Below are positions 8,203 to 16,610 of a stretch of 64,000 nucleotides of DNA, in pieces. This DNA is from Aerococcaceae bacterium DSM 111021 (GTDB lineage Bacteria > Bacillota > Bacilli > Lactobacillales > Aerococcaceae), in NCBI GenBank assembly GCA_020112395.1, contig JACCEK010000002.1, forward strand, positions 434,001 through 498,000, in the 5' to 3' direction. The position numbers and the translations under genes were made by a program. The first letter of the stretch is position 1. The number at the start of each line of letters is the position of its first letter. The notes beneath the pieces are model-generated. The model was given only the letters and a program-made list of their open reading frames with translations, did no database searches and was not told the DNA's origin.

Positions 8203-9684
8203 TTATATATAAAATGCAACGAGCTCTGGCGTTCTACGAACTAACATATCTGCATGTTGTTGAATTTTTATCGAAGCGTTGTTTTGATAAATAGGACCAT
8301 TCACAATCAACCCATGTGCATATAAGTTATTCCACTGTCCGTAACGTGGCGAGATTAATGATGCGGTCTTACGAACAATGCTATAGCCACCCGCTGAATC
8401 TACTTGAGTATAGCGGTCATTTAGTAACTGCTGATGCAAAGGGAATTCATTCAAGTCTTGAAACTTCATATCTAATCCAGTCGCATTCAATACCCAATCC
8501 ACTTTTTTAACGACTTCTTTATCTTCATTGCTTAAGATAAATCCACCTTCAAGTGCCAATTCTATCTCTTTTACGTTGTCGAGTATATGAAGTTTTCCTT
8601 CATCTACAAAAGATATTAGCTCTTCTGCCGAAGTGTCTGGCATCGGATTGCGAGTGAGTTCAACTACTTTTTGATAAACCTCATCAAACTGTTTACGATC
8701 GTCTAACGGCATAGCTTCCCAACCAATCGTCATTATTTCACTGACTCGGTTCATTAAAGATGCCATAATTCCGAACTGATCGCGATTCTTTAAGCCGTTT
8801 TGCATTCCTTGTTCCCCTGGAGCCATTTGCTTCTCTTTAAAATATTGGTAATCGATATTTAAATGCTTAACCTCTTTTTTAAATAAACGGTCAAATGCGT
8901 CAAACGTGAACTTGCCATTGTTATTCGCTTTTACTTCATCAATTACTTCATCGGTTAAGTGCTGAAAATCCAATTCTACTAAATCATCACCTCGTACTGT
9001 TGGAAAAAAATTTGACCGCGAGAACATGGATATATCACGAATGCCACTTTGATTCAATAGATGCTTAGCACAATCAATTGCTGTTAAACCCGTACCAATA
9101 ATCACCACGGAGTCCGCCTTGTCTATTGGTTGGCACACTTTATCGAGTGGGTACGGATAATGTAAATAATTCGCTTGACCCTTTAAATCATAGGGGTCAA
9201 TATAACCCTCTACCCCCACACAAATATGAACTTCATCATATATGGTCTCAGAAGGCTCGTTTGAATCCGTGTATTTAACCATCCATTGACCAGTTTCTTC
9301 TATATGATCAACCGCAGAGACTTTGCTGTAAATTGGGTTTGCGCCCAGCTTTTCGATTAAATCCATTGTTCGTTCATAGCTATAATCCCCATATAATGAC
9401 CGAGGAACATAATCAGCCGGCGCATCATCTGAATGGTTTTTTTGTAACCATTCATGGAATTCAGTTAAATTTTCATAATCAAAACTAATCTTAAAACTTC
9501 TTGAATTAATCAAGGCTTCAGGAGATTGTTCACTGAATGGAACACCCCGACCAAATGTCTCAGGCTCATCGAAACAATCTATCCGCAAATCCTTAGGCTC
9601 TTGCATTGAATATTTTTTTCCATAAGCTAAAAGTACAGCCGCCCCTGCGACTCCCATTCCGATAATTGCGACTCGGCGCATCAT
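8203..9684 (-). CDS. FAD/NAD(P)-binding protein
   Basis: A 493-residue flavoprotein-like enzyme of the FAD_NAD_bind superfamily. The dinucleotide-binding glycine motif is IGMGVAGA near the N-terminus; a second Rossmann motif VIIGTGLTAIDCAKHL is near the middle, followed by a late VLNATGLD segment. Substrate is unknown; relatives are found near amino-acid N-oxygenases and peptide-modifying enzymes but none is adjacent here. GGGAGGG precedes two successive ATGs, either of which could start translation. It is divergent from the VOC-fold gene at 9903, with the two promoters in the shared 218-bp gap. Confidence 0.75.
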   Translation of the reverse strand: MMRRVAIIGMGVAGAAVLLAYGKKYSMQEPKDLRIDCFDEPETFGRGVPFSEQSPEALINSRSFKISFDYENLTEFHEWLQKNHSDDAPADYVPRSLYGDYSYERTMDLIEKLGANPIYSKVSAVDHIEETGQWMVKYTDSNEPSETIYDEVHICVGVEGYIDPYDLKGQANYLHYPYPLDKVCQPIDKADSVVIIGTGLTAIDCAKHLLNQSGIRDISMFSRSNFFPTVRGDDLVELDFQHLTDEVIDEVKANNNGKFTFDAFDRLFKKEVKHLNIDYQYFKEKQMAPGEQGMQNGLKNRDQFGIMASLMNRVSEIMTIGWEAMPLDDRKQFDEVYQKVVELTRNPMPDTSAEELISFVDEGKLHILDNVKEIELALEGGFILSNEDKEVVKKVDWVLNATGLDMKFQDLNEFPLHQQLLNDRYTQVDSAGGYSIVRKTASLISPRYGQWNNLYAHGLIVNGPIYQNNASIKIQQHADMLVRRTPELVAFYI

Positions 9685-9902
9685 TAATCCCTCCCTTTTT
9701 CACTTTAATATCTTCATTTTACCACATGCTTTATGCATGACATATTGATTCGCTAGTGTTATAAAAAGTTAATCGTCAATGTGACTTCAAGTGTTGATTA
9801 TCTCGAATACGTATTGATGTCATCTTTTTTCCGTGTTATTATCAAGTTGTCGTTTGAATGAATTAAACAAACAAAAAAACAGAACTCGAAAGGAAGATAT
9901 AT

Positions 9903-10769
9903 ATGACTATCGAAGCAATTACACAATCATCAACAACTATACATACAACTGGGATCCAACTGAATGCAATTAAACCTACTGAATTAGCGAATTTTTATGA
10001 GGTAAAAATTGGTTTAACTTTAATCAACAAAGATGAAAGTGAAAAAATCTATAACCTAGGTACACCAGATGGAACTGTATTAATCTCAATCTACCCAACT
10101 ACAACAGAAAAAACTCAAAGAACAACTGGGCTTTATCACTTAGCTTTATTATTACCAACACGTGGTGACTTAGGTGGAATGTTACGTCACTTAATTGAAA
10201 ATAAAGCGAACGTTGAAGGTGCATCTGATCACGGATACAGTGAAGCACTATATTTATCTGACCCTGAAGGTAACGGTATCGAAATCTACGCAGATAAAGA
10301 TACAAGCAAATGGGACATGAAAGAAAATGGACTTATCGGTGGTATCGTTGAAGCAATGGATGCTGAAGGCGTACTTGCTTCACAAACTGCACCATTTACT
10401 GGCGTACCTAACGGAACGACTATGGGGCACATCCACCTACACGTGAATGATATCGAAACAACTTTAAGCTTCTACCACGAAGTAATGGGCTTAGGACTTA
10501 AATTCATTATGAACGAAGCTGCATTATTTATGGCGACACAAAACTATCATCACCATTTAGGTGCCAATCTTTGGAATGGCCGCAATATTCCAGCTGCTCA
10601 AGACGGAACACAAGGTTTACGTAACTCAATCTGGTCAGGCTCAGCCGAAGATTTAAATTCAATTCAAGCAAATTTAACAGAAAAAGCATATGACTTCACT
10701 AAAGACGGCGAGACTCTTTACTTTAAAGATCCAGCTGGAACAGGTATTATTTTAACACCTGTAAAATAA
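9903..10769 (+). CDS. VOC-fold dioxygenase/glyoxalase-like protein (cytoplasmic)
   Basis: A 288-residue protein with two vicinal-oxygen-chelate repeats, most like CatE-type catechol-2,3-dioxygenase relatives. Metal-ligand-like positions: GLYHLA and GIEIYAD in the first half, GHIHLHV and NYHHHLG in the second. The second repeat ends GIILTP and lacks the usual final glutamate, so that half may not bind metal in the standard way. GAAAGGAAG precedes the ATG. It is followed 87 bp later by a clear paralogue that carries a signal peptide, suggesting tandem duplication. Substrate is unknown. Confidence 0.8.
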   Translation: MTIEAITQSSTTIHTTGIQLNAIKPTELANFYEVKIGLTLINKDESEKIYNLGTPDGTVLISIYPTTTEKTQRTTGLYHLALLLPTRGDLGGMLRHLIENKANVEGASDHGYSEALYLSDPEGNGIEIYADKDTSKWDMKENGLIGGIVEAMDAEGVLASQTAPFTGVPNGTTMGHIHLHVNDIETTLSFYHEVMGLGLKFIMNEAALFMATQNYHHHLGANLWNGRNIPAAQDGTQGLRNSIWSGSAEDLNSIQANLTEKAYDFTKDGETLYFKDPAGTGIILTPVK

Positions 10770-10856
10770 TTTATACCTTATGGGGATATAAGCTTTTGCT
10801 TGTATGCCCTTTGCTTGTTTACGCATCCCAAAGTCACCATTGAAAGGAATACTTAT

Positions 10857-11789
10857 TTGAAAAACAAAACATTAAAAACGATAGTCGCTCTATTTTTACT
10901 TGCTTTAGTAACCAGTCCCTTTAAAGTACAGGCTCAAGACGAAGCCATTGTGTACCCAGCCCGTTACCAATTAAATGCGCTGGATTCAGATAGATTATCT
11001 GGTTTTTATGAAAGTAACATGGGGATGAAGGTTCTAGATGAAGCTGACGGCTACTATCGATTAGGAACTTCGGATGAACGTACTTTATTGGAAATCTTCC
11101 CGACTGACATCCCTCGTGGAGAAACGCTGTCCACAGGACTTTACCATACGGCTTTTTTATTCAATGACCGAGAATATATGGGGAGCGCGTTGAACCATTT
11201 AATGAAAACTCAATCGCCCATCGAAGGTTTTACGTACCACGGTGTCAGTGACGCTATCTATGCTGCTGATATTGAAGGCAATGGAATCGAGTTATATTGG
11301 GACTACCCTGAAGAAGACTGGCCTCAAGGCGAAGGCGACGGGGATGTGCAGATGCTAAACGAAGCTCTAGATTATGTGGAATTAATGGAATCAGCAACAG
11401 AGGATTTCTCTCAATTAGATGAACGCACTAAAATTGGCCATTTCCATATGGTATCAGACGACTTTGATGCTGCTGGTGATTTTTACAGTCAAGTACTTGG
11501 TTTAAATACGCGTAGTTACGTTGAAGGCGACTCATTCTTCCAAGCTTCCGGAAATTACCATCACCATATCGCCAATAATAATTGGTTCGCTGATCAAAAT
11601 ATGTCTCATCCTGAAGAAGGGCAACAAGGACTGAGAGCCGCTGTTTGGCAAACTCAGTCTGAAAACTTCTTCAATGAAGTGATGGCAAACTTAGATTCAC
11701 TAGGTGTTGAGTATACTCAAGAAGATAATGAATTGAGCTTCAAAGACGCTTCAGGTCTAGGTGTTATTATAGAATTAGTGAGTGAATAA
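10857..11789 (+). CDS. Exported VOC-fold paralogue with signal peptide
   Basis: A 310-residue paralogue of the preceding gene. I place the start at TTG 10857-10859 because GAAAGGAA lies about 9 nt upstream and the product then begins with a classic signal peptide: MKNKTLKTIV, a hydrophobic core, and a cleavage-like site ending VQAQ-DE. A longer frame from 10800 hides this. Paired VOC motifs are kept (GLYHTA, NGIELYWD, IGHFHMV, NYHHHIA), and the final motif is IIELV with a glutamate that the cytoplasmic copy lacks. Secreted VOC proteins are uncommon. There is no lipobox cysteine, so it should be released or wall-associated. A strong terminator follows. Confidence 0.8.
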   Translation: MKNKTLKTIVALFLLALVTSPFKVQAQDEAIVYPARYQLNALDSDRLSGFYESNMGMKVLDEADGYYRLGTSDERTLLEIFPTDIPRGETLSTGLYHTAFLFNDREYMGSALNHLMKTQSPIEGFTYHGVSDAIYAADIEGNGIELYWDYPEEDWPQGEGDGDVQMLNEALDYVELMESATEDFSQLDERTKIGHFHMVSDDFDAAGDFYSQVLGLNTRSYVEGDSFFQASGNYHHHIANNNWFADQNMSHPEEGQQGLRAAVWQTQSENFFNEVMANLDSLGVEYTQEDNELSFKDASGLGVIIELVSE

Positions 11790-11793
11790 GCTT

Positions 11794-11838
11794 TTAAGCG
11801 TAGAACTTGGGTAGCTAGCCCAATTTCTGCGCTTTTTT
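11794..11838 (+). terminator. Terminator after the exported VOC gene
   Basis: AAGCGTAGAA-c-TTGGG pairs with CCCAA-TTTCTGCGCTT, with one bulge, and runs into TTTTTT. Confidence 0.85.
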
Positions 11839-11858
11839 GTTGACTATAAATTCTTCTC

Positions 11859-12345
11859 TGGCATATGGATTCTCATATGAGAGGAATGGCTCCTTTAACT
11901 CCCATATGGATTCTCGTATGAGAGGAATAGCTCCTTTAACTCCCATATGGATTCTCGTATGAGAGGAATGGCTCCTTTAACTCCCATATGGATTCTCTTA
12001 TGACTGGAATGGCTCCTTTAACTCCCATATGGATTCTCTTATGACTGGAATGGCTCCTTTAACTCTCATATGGATTCTCGTATGAGAGGAATAGCTCCTT
12101 TAACTCTCATATGTATTCTCGTATGAGAGGAATGGCTCCTTTAACTCCCATATGGATTCTCATATGAGAGGAATGGCTCCTTTAACTCCCATATGGATTC
12201 TCGTATGACTGGAATGGCTCCTTTAACTCCCATATGGATTCTCATATGAGAGGAATGGCTCCTTTAACTCCCATATGGATTCTCGTATGAGAGGAATGGC
12301 TCCTTTAACTCCCATATGGATTCTCGTATGGTAGGAATAACGACT
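11859..12345. repeat. Tandem array of 41-bp repeats, about 12 copies
   Basis: Units start at 11860 and recur every 41 bp (11901, 11942, 11983 and so on to 12311). The core reads CCCATATGGATTCT, then C(A/G)TATGAGAGGAAT, then GGCTCCTTTAACT. Copies differ by a few bases (for example ATGACTGG for ATGAGAGG). Each unit holds two CATATG-like hexamers 6 bp apart that can form a small stem. The period is not a multiple of three and no frame stays meaningful, so it is not protein-coding. The last copy changes to TATGGTAGGAATA, which resembles the units of the second array at 60156-60460. There are no unique spacers, so it is not CRISPR. Confidence 0.92.
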
Positions 12346-12573
12346 TTATATACTGGAATAATTGAGCTCGGACCAGCTTCATTTATTAAAGCAGCTTCAA
12401 ACAGACCTTCGCCAAGATAGCGAAGGCCCATTGATCAATCAATAAGCCCTCGCCAGAATTGCGAAGGATTATAGGTCCAGTTCAAGTTCACGCATTACTT
12501 TCAATATTATATTGCATAAGGATTTCAAGTATTTTATAATAACTGCATTTGAAAACAAGATTGATGGGAGGCT
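12346..12573. other. Intergenic region with two GC-rich hairpins
   Basis: Between the repeat array and the membrane-protein gene. Two similar hairpins occur in tandem: CCTTCGC (12406-12412) with GCGAAGG (12420-12426), and CCTCGC (12448-12453) with GCGAAGG (12461-12467). Between them is the palindrome ATTGATCAAT. There is no T-run after either, so they do not look like terminators. The promoter of the downstream gene is probably in the AT-rich last 70 bp. Confidence 0.5.
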
Positions 12574-12648
12574 ATTCTTATCAGCAAGACACATTATGTA
12601 TTTCGCACAGCTGTTGCATTAACAGCTTTAGCCATTTTAGTTTATGCC

Positions 12649-14136
12649 ATGCTTAATTTTGCATTTGCCAAACAAGGATTTCATATTGATGAAATATATT
12701 CCTACGGGCTCAGTAATAGTTACTATAACCCCTTTCCTACCGCAGCTAATGAATGGATGCCAGGAATTTATTACCAAAATTATTTAATGCCTAATCATGC
12801 AACACAGTTTGAATATGGATCGGTTATGTCCAATCAAGTGAATGACGTTCACCCTCCACTATACTACTTATTATTTCATACAATCGCTTCATTCTGGCAA
12901 GGTGGATTTTCACCTTTAGTTGGCTTGGCTCTGAATTTAATTGTGCATATTGCGACAGTTATTGTGATTGCCTTTCTGATTCATTACTTAACAAAGAACT
13001 TCTATGTTAGCATCTTTGCTGGATTATTTTGGGGACTTAGTATGGGTGGGTTAAGTTCTATGTTGTTTATTCGCATGTATCATTTAATGGGCTTTTTCGT
13101 TATAAGCTTGTTATACCTACTACTGCGCTATAGTCGTTCTGGGAAATCTCGCATGTTAATACTACTTGTTCCGATTTTTGTTGCGACGTTATTAGGCGCT
13201 TTAACCCATTATTATTTCTACTTGTATGCATTCTTTATTGTAGCAGTCACCTGCATTGGGCTCCTTTTCTTAAAAGAAATAAAAAAAGCTTTCTTACTTG
13301 GCTTAGTTGAAGTTGGGGCAATTGGCGTTGCTTGGGCAATTTTCCCAGCGGTCTTTTCTCATATCTTTGAATCGAATCGCGGAGTAGAAGTATTGAATAA
13401 CGCCAATAATGCGAACTTCACTGAGAATTTGAAACTGTATCTAAGTTTTGTGCAAGAAGACTTGCTAGCAGATGTTTCTCTGCCAATATTTTTTGGAGTC
13501 TTGTTTATATCAGTACTACTCCTCTTAGTTCAAAGCAAAACATTGCTGAATCGAATCACTTTGTTAGAAATTTTTATCATAATCGTTCCGATGGGCTTAT
13601 ACATTTTTCTTGTGCAAGACTTATCACATTACCATACTTCGCGTTATATTTACCCAATCTACTCCGTGGTAGCCACTGCGATAATTTTGATCCTTTACTT
13701 TGCGTTCCGAGCGGTCTTACATAAGAATTGGAGTACAGTTGTCACGATAATTAGTTTAAGTGGGATTCTTCTAGTCGGTTTCCAACGAGAAACGGTTGAT
13801 TTTCAATACTTAGAACAAGGTGAGCTAACTCAACAAATCCTTGAAAACCCAACTGATTCCGCCATGGTTTTTAGCGCAACGCGTTGGCAAATCGCTGAAT
13901 ACGCACCGCAACTCGCTCTTCATGATGATATCTACCCGATGGTACTTCAAAGTACTGAAGCAAGTTCGATGCCTGAACGTGACGCGATTAATTTAGGTGA
14001 TCCTTTAACTATTTATACAAATAACACGTTACTCAACCAAGAGGATTTAATCGAATCTATTCTAGCAAAATATCAATTAACAGACTACAAAGTACTCCAT
14101 CAAGCCGATGACTTAATCGTCTATCATTTTGAATAA
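12649..14136 (+). CDS. GT39-like multi-spanning membrane protein
   Basis: A polytopic membrane protein of about 495 residues resembling GT-C fold glycosyltransferases (PMT/ArnT-like). The early loop motif HIDEIYSYG resembles the acidic loop-1 motif of that fold, and roughly ten hydrophobic segments follow, ending in a soluble C-terminal domain. The true start is unclear. The ATG at 12649 has no ribosome site and falls inside the first membrane helix. The in-frame sequence continues upstream (ISKTHYVFRTAVALTALAILV) to a strong GGGAGG at 12566-12571 but offers only ATT (12574), CTT or ATC (12580) as start codons. It stands alone between a repeat array and a terminator. Lipid-linked donor and acceptor are unknown. 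Confidence 0.75.
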   Translation: MLNFAFAKQGFHIDEIYSYGLSNSYYNPFPTAANEWMPGIYYQNYLMPNHATQFEYGSVMSNQVNDVHPPLYYLLFHTIASFWQGGFSPLVGLALNLIVHIATVIVIAFLIHYLTKNFYVSIFAGLFWGLSMGGLSSMLFIRMYHLMGFFVISLLYLLLRYSRSGKSRMLILLVPIFVATLLGALTHYYFYLYAFFIVAVTCIGLLFLKEIKKAFLLGLVEVGAIGVAWAIFPAVFSHIFESNRGVEVLNNANNANFTENLKLYLSFVQEDLLADVSLPIFFGVLFISVLLLLVQSKTLLNRITLLEIFIIIVPMGLYIFLVQDLSHYHTSRYIYPIYSVVATAIILILYFAFRAVLHKNWSTVVTIISLSGILLVGFQRETVDFQYLEQGELTQQILENPTDSAMVFSATRWQIAEYAPQLALHDDIYPMVLQSTEASSMPERDAINLGDPLTIYTNNTLLNQEDLIESILAKYQLTDYKVLHQADDLIVYHFE

Positions 14137-14145
14137 AATGGTGTT

Positions 14146-14183
14146 TAAGTGTTAGTGAGCAATCGTTCACTGGCACTTTTTTT
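14146..14183 (+). terminator. Terminator after the GT39-like gene
   Basis: AGTG-tt-AGTGA pairs with TCACT-gg-CACT, followed by seven or more T. Confidence 0.8.
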
Positions 14184-14215
14184 GTACAAAAAAAGGAGCA
14201 CATGGCTCCTTATAA

Positions 14216-14551
14216 TCAATGGTCACGAATGACTTTTAACATTAAAATATTATCTTTGAAAGAATATTCGACCTGATCAATTAATGCGGACAAAATGTCG
14301 ACATGAAATTCATCATCCCTTAATCCTAATAAGTCCTCATAATACTCTTCCAGTTCTGGTTGTTGTGTTGCACGTAACTTCTCTATGACATGATCGATAT
14401 CAGATGGTTCCGTATCAAGCTGCCCTTTGATTGTAATTTCACTATGGTGAGCTAGGATAACAAAATGAATATCCGCTTCCGTCATACCATTATTATAAAA
14501 GTAGTCCAGTAACTCATTCATAATCATCTTAATCTTTCGATATTCCCTCAT
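14216..14551 (-). CDS. Small conserved protein coupled to the DUF1576 gene
   Basis: About 111 residues, acidic, no membrane segment, function unknown. I chose the ATG at 14549-14551 (MREYRKIKMIMNELLDYFY) because AAGGAATG lies 9 nt upstream; a start nine codons earlier is possible. The 5' end overlaps the 3' end of the DUF1576 gene by 23 bp, so the two are co-transcribed and probably translationally coupled, which suggests that the small soluble protein works with the membrane protein. Confidence 0.7.
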   Translation of the reverse strand: MREYRKIKMIMNELLDYFYNNGMTEADIHFVILAHHSEITIKGQLDTEPSDIDHVIEKLRATQQPELEEYYEDLLGLRDDEFHVDILSALIDQVEYSFKDNILMLKVIRDH

Positions 14552-15848
14552 GCATCTCATTCCTTTCCCTAATTCCATCTAGGATAGGTACAACTGTAGC
14601 TGCTACGAATCCGCCAGCGAAGCCATTGTTATACAAGTTCAATCCAGCATGAGTAATACCTGTATTAGGTACTAATCCTGCATGTAGTAATCCTACCAGA
14701 ATTCCAGCCTTCCATCCATAGTGACCTGCTATTGGTGCTAAAGTTGTACCAAAAAGTGCGGAAAGTAAAGATGCTGTGGAACTCGGTCCGTCGACTGCCA
14801 TCAATACTTGCATAATGAAAACCCCAATGACAATCGGTGTGACGTTAAAGATATGTTTACCAAACGTACCAAAACCAACGACAGTTAACACACCACCAAT
14901 TACCGCACCTTCTAGTGTACCGCCGACTAACCACACATATGCTAAGGATGCTAGTCCGAGTATTCCCATATTTATAAACGTTAACCCAACGCCATAGTCC
15001 GTTACAAAGTCTGAGATTAAGCGCCCAGAATCGTCTTTGAATTGTTTATAGCCTTTAAATGTATAACCATTTAAAATAAAGCCAACAATTAGTAAAAAGA
15101 GTGAAAAAAGCACAAAGAAAATCTCGACTTCAATGATTGAATAAGCATGATCAAGCGGGACGTAAGTAGTTGTCAAGTCAAATACACGCATAACACTTGC
15201 AATAATCATCCCTAATACACCTGCCGTGAAGCCCATGTTATATAGATTATACCCCTGATGGAAACGTAAAAAACTTGATCCCATCGGATGAATTGCAAAC
15301 CCAATAAAAATCCCAACCAATATAGCAATGGGTACACTTATCAAGTAAGGTAAGCCTTGTCCGAACGTAATGATACTCACAACAGGCGCAAGCGTCGTTG
15401 CAAATAATGACGTAAGTAAAAATGCCGAAATAGGTAGATTTCTATACTTGCTATATAAAAGTGTTCCAACCGTAATCGGAATCGAGTTATATAAGTTTTT
15501 ACCAAAAAAAGCAAAACCCATGACCGTAAAGAGTGCTGCGACTAATGGACCCGTAATTTTGGGAGCAAATCGATTGATTGCGACGGCATTAATGAGCATT
15601 AATAAGCCAGCATTCACAAAGGTTGCCCCAATTCCACCTACTTCAAAATAATCAGTAATTAAATTACTTGGAGAAAGCAGTATCGCTATAAACCCTTCCC
15701 ATATCTCGATCCATGGATCGACTGATAAACCAAATAATATAAATATAAACGCGATTAAGTATAAAAAGTTTCCCTTTACAGAATCCTCTGTAAAAAAGAA
15801 TGCAGCAAATTTTGATTTTATTTTTGTTGTATTAATCTCTTCTTTCAT
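14529..15848 (-). CDS. DUF1576 family integral membrane protein
   Basis: A 439-residue polytopic membrane protein recognised as DUF1576. Function is not known. An internal duplication is visible: first half GGIGATFVNAG...MGFAFFGKNLYNSIPITVG and GYNLYNMGFTAG; second half YGVGLTFINMG...VGFGTFGKHIFNVTPIVIG and GLNLYNNGFAGG. This is the two-repeat inverted-topology style of channels and transporters, so a transport role is a reasonable inference. AGGAGG precedes the ATG. It shares an overlapping 3' end with the downstream small gene at 14216-14551. Confidence 0.88.
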   Translation of the reverse strand: MKEEINTTKIKSKFAAFFFTEDSVKGNFLYLIAFIFILFGLSVDPWIEIWEGFIAILLSPSNLITDYFEVGGIGATFVNAGLLMLINAVAINRFAPKITGPLVAALFTVMGFAFFGKNLYNSIPITVGTLLYSKYRNLPISAFLLTSLFATTLAPVVSIITFGQGLPYLISVPIAILVGIFIGFAIHPMGSSFLRFHQGYNLYNMGFTAGVLGMIIASVMRVFDLTTTYVPLDHAYSIIEVEIFFVLFSLFLLIVGFILNGYTFKGYKQFKDDSGRLISDFVTDYGVGLTFINMGILGLASLAYVWLVGGTLEGAVIGGVLTVVGFGTFGKHIFNVTPIVIGVFIMQVLMAVDGPSSTASLLSALFGTTLAPIAGHYGWKAGILVGLLHAGLVPNTGITHAGLNLYNNGFAGGFVAATVVPILDGIRERNEMHEGISKD

Positions 15849-16038
15849 AGGTGCCTCCTAGAATATTCTCGTTTAAATATATTACCAACCTCGAAGCCAA
15901 TGTGCAATACTACAACACTAAAAAAACACTCGTAATAGTAATGTAATAAAATATCCTTGAAACCTACTTTTACTAAACCTTTTGGATTTCGTTCGTTATA
16001 ATAAACACCATGAATATAAACTAGAAAGGATTGTTTGA

Positions 16039-16575
16039 ATGAATATTACTGTTTATTGTGGATCAAATCCAGGAAATAACCCGAATTTCTCCTTTGCTGC
16101 CCAGGGTTTAGGGGAATGGATTGGTCAAAACAACTATGCACTAGTCTATGGTGGGAGTATGAATGGGCTGATGGGAATCGTTGCCGATGAAGTATTGAAA
16201 CAAGACGGCGAAGTTTATGGTGTTATTCCAGAAGTGCTTCGAGGAATTGAAGCCAAGCATCCTCTTGTAAAAAATATGGAAATTGTTGCGACCATGTCAG
16301 ACCGTAAAAATCGCATGATTGAACTGGGTGATGCGTTTATTGCACTACCAGGTGGTGTTGGAACCTTGGAAGAAATTTCTGAGATAGCCTCGCTAATTCG
16401 CATTGGCATCATTAACAAACCAACAATTTTCTACAATATTGACGGCTATTACGAACCGATGAAAGCATTATTTGACCAAATGGTTCTGGAAGATTTTTTA
16501 AAAGAAGACATCCGAGACATGTTCCTCTTCTCTGATTCATTGAAAGAAATTGAGACCTTTATTCATAGTCATTAA
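16039..16575 (+). CDS. LOG family protein (TIGR00730)
   Basis: A 178-residue Rossmann-like protein of the LOG (lonely guy) family; characterised members release nucleobases from nucleoside 5'-monophosphates (cytokinin riboside phosphate phosphoribohydrolase). Signatures are GGSMNGLMG at about residues 39-47 and PGGVGTLEEISE in the second half, matching the family PGGxGTxxE motif. The ATG is preceded by AGAAAGGA. The bacterial substrate is uncertain. It is monocistronic with a bidirectional terminator shared with the convergent exporter gene. Confidence 0.9.
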   Translation: MNITVYCGSNPGNNPNFSFAAQGLGEWIGQNNYALVYGGSMNGLMGIVADEVLKQDGEVYGVIPEVLRGIEAKHPLVKNMEIVATMSDRKNRMIELGDAFIALPGGVGTLEEISEIASLIRIGIINKPTIFYNIDGYYEPMKALFDQMVLEDFLKEDIRDMFLFSDSLKEIETFIHSH

Positions 16576-16610
16576 AAAAGAACCGACACATTGAATGTGT
16601 CGCTTCTTTT
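16574..16610. terminator. Bidirectional terminator
   Basis: AAAAAGAA-c-CGACACAT pairs with ATGTGTCG-c-TTCTTTT around a TGA loop. It serves the convergent LOG and exporter genes. Confidence 0.85.

Noticed and set aside
11859-12345. Possible CRISPR array
   Set aside because: The 41-bp units follow each other directly with no unique spacers, and there are no cas genes. It is a simple tandem repeat.
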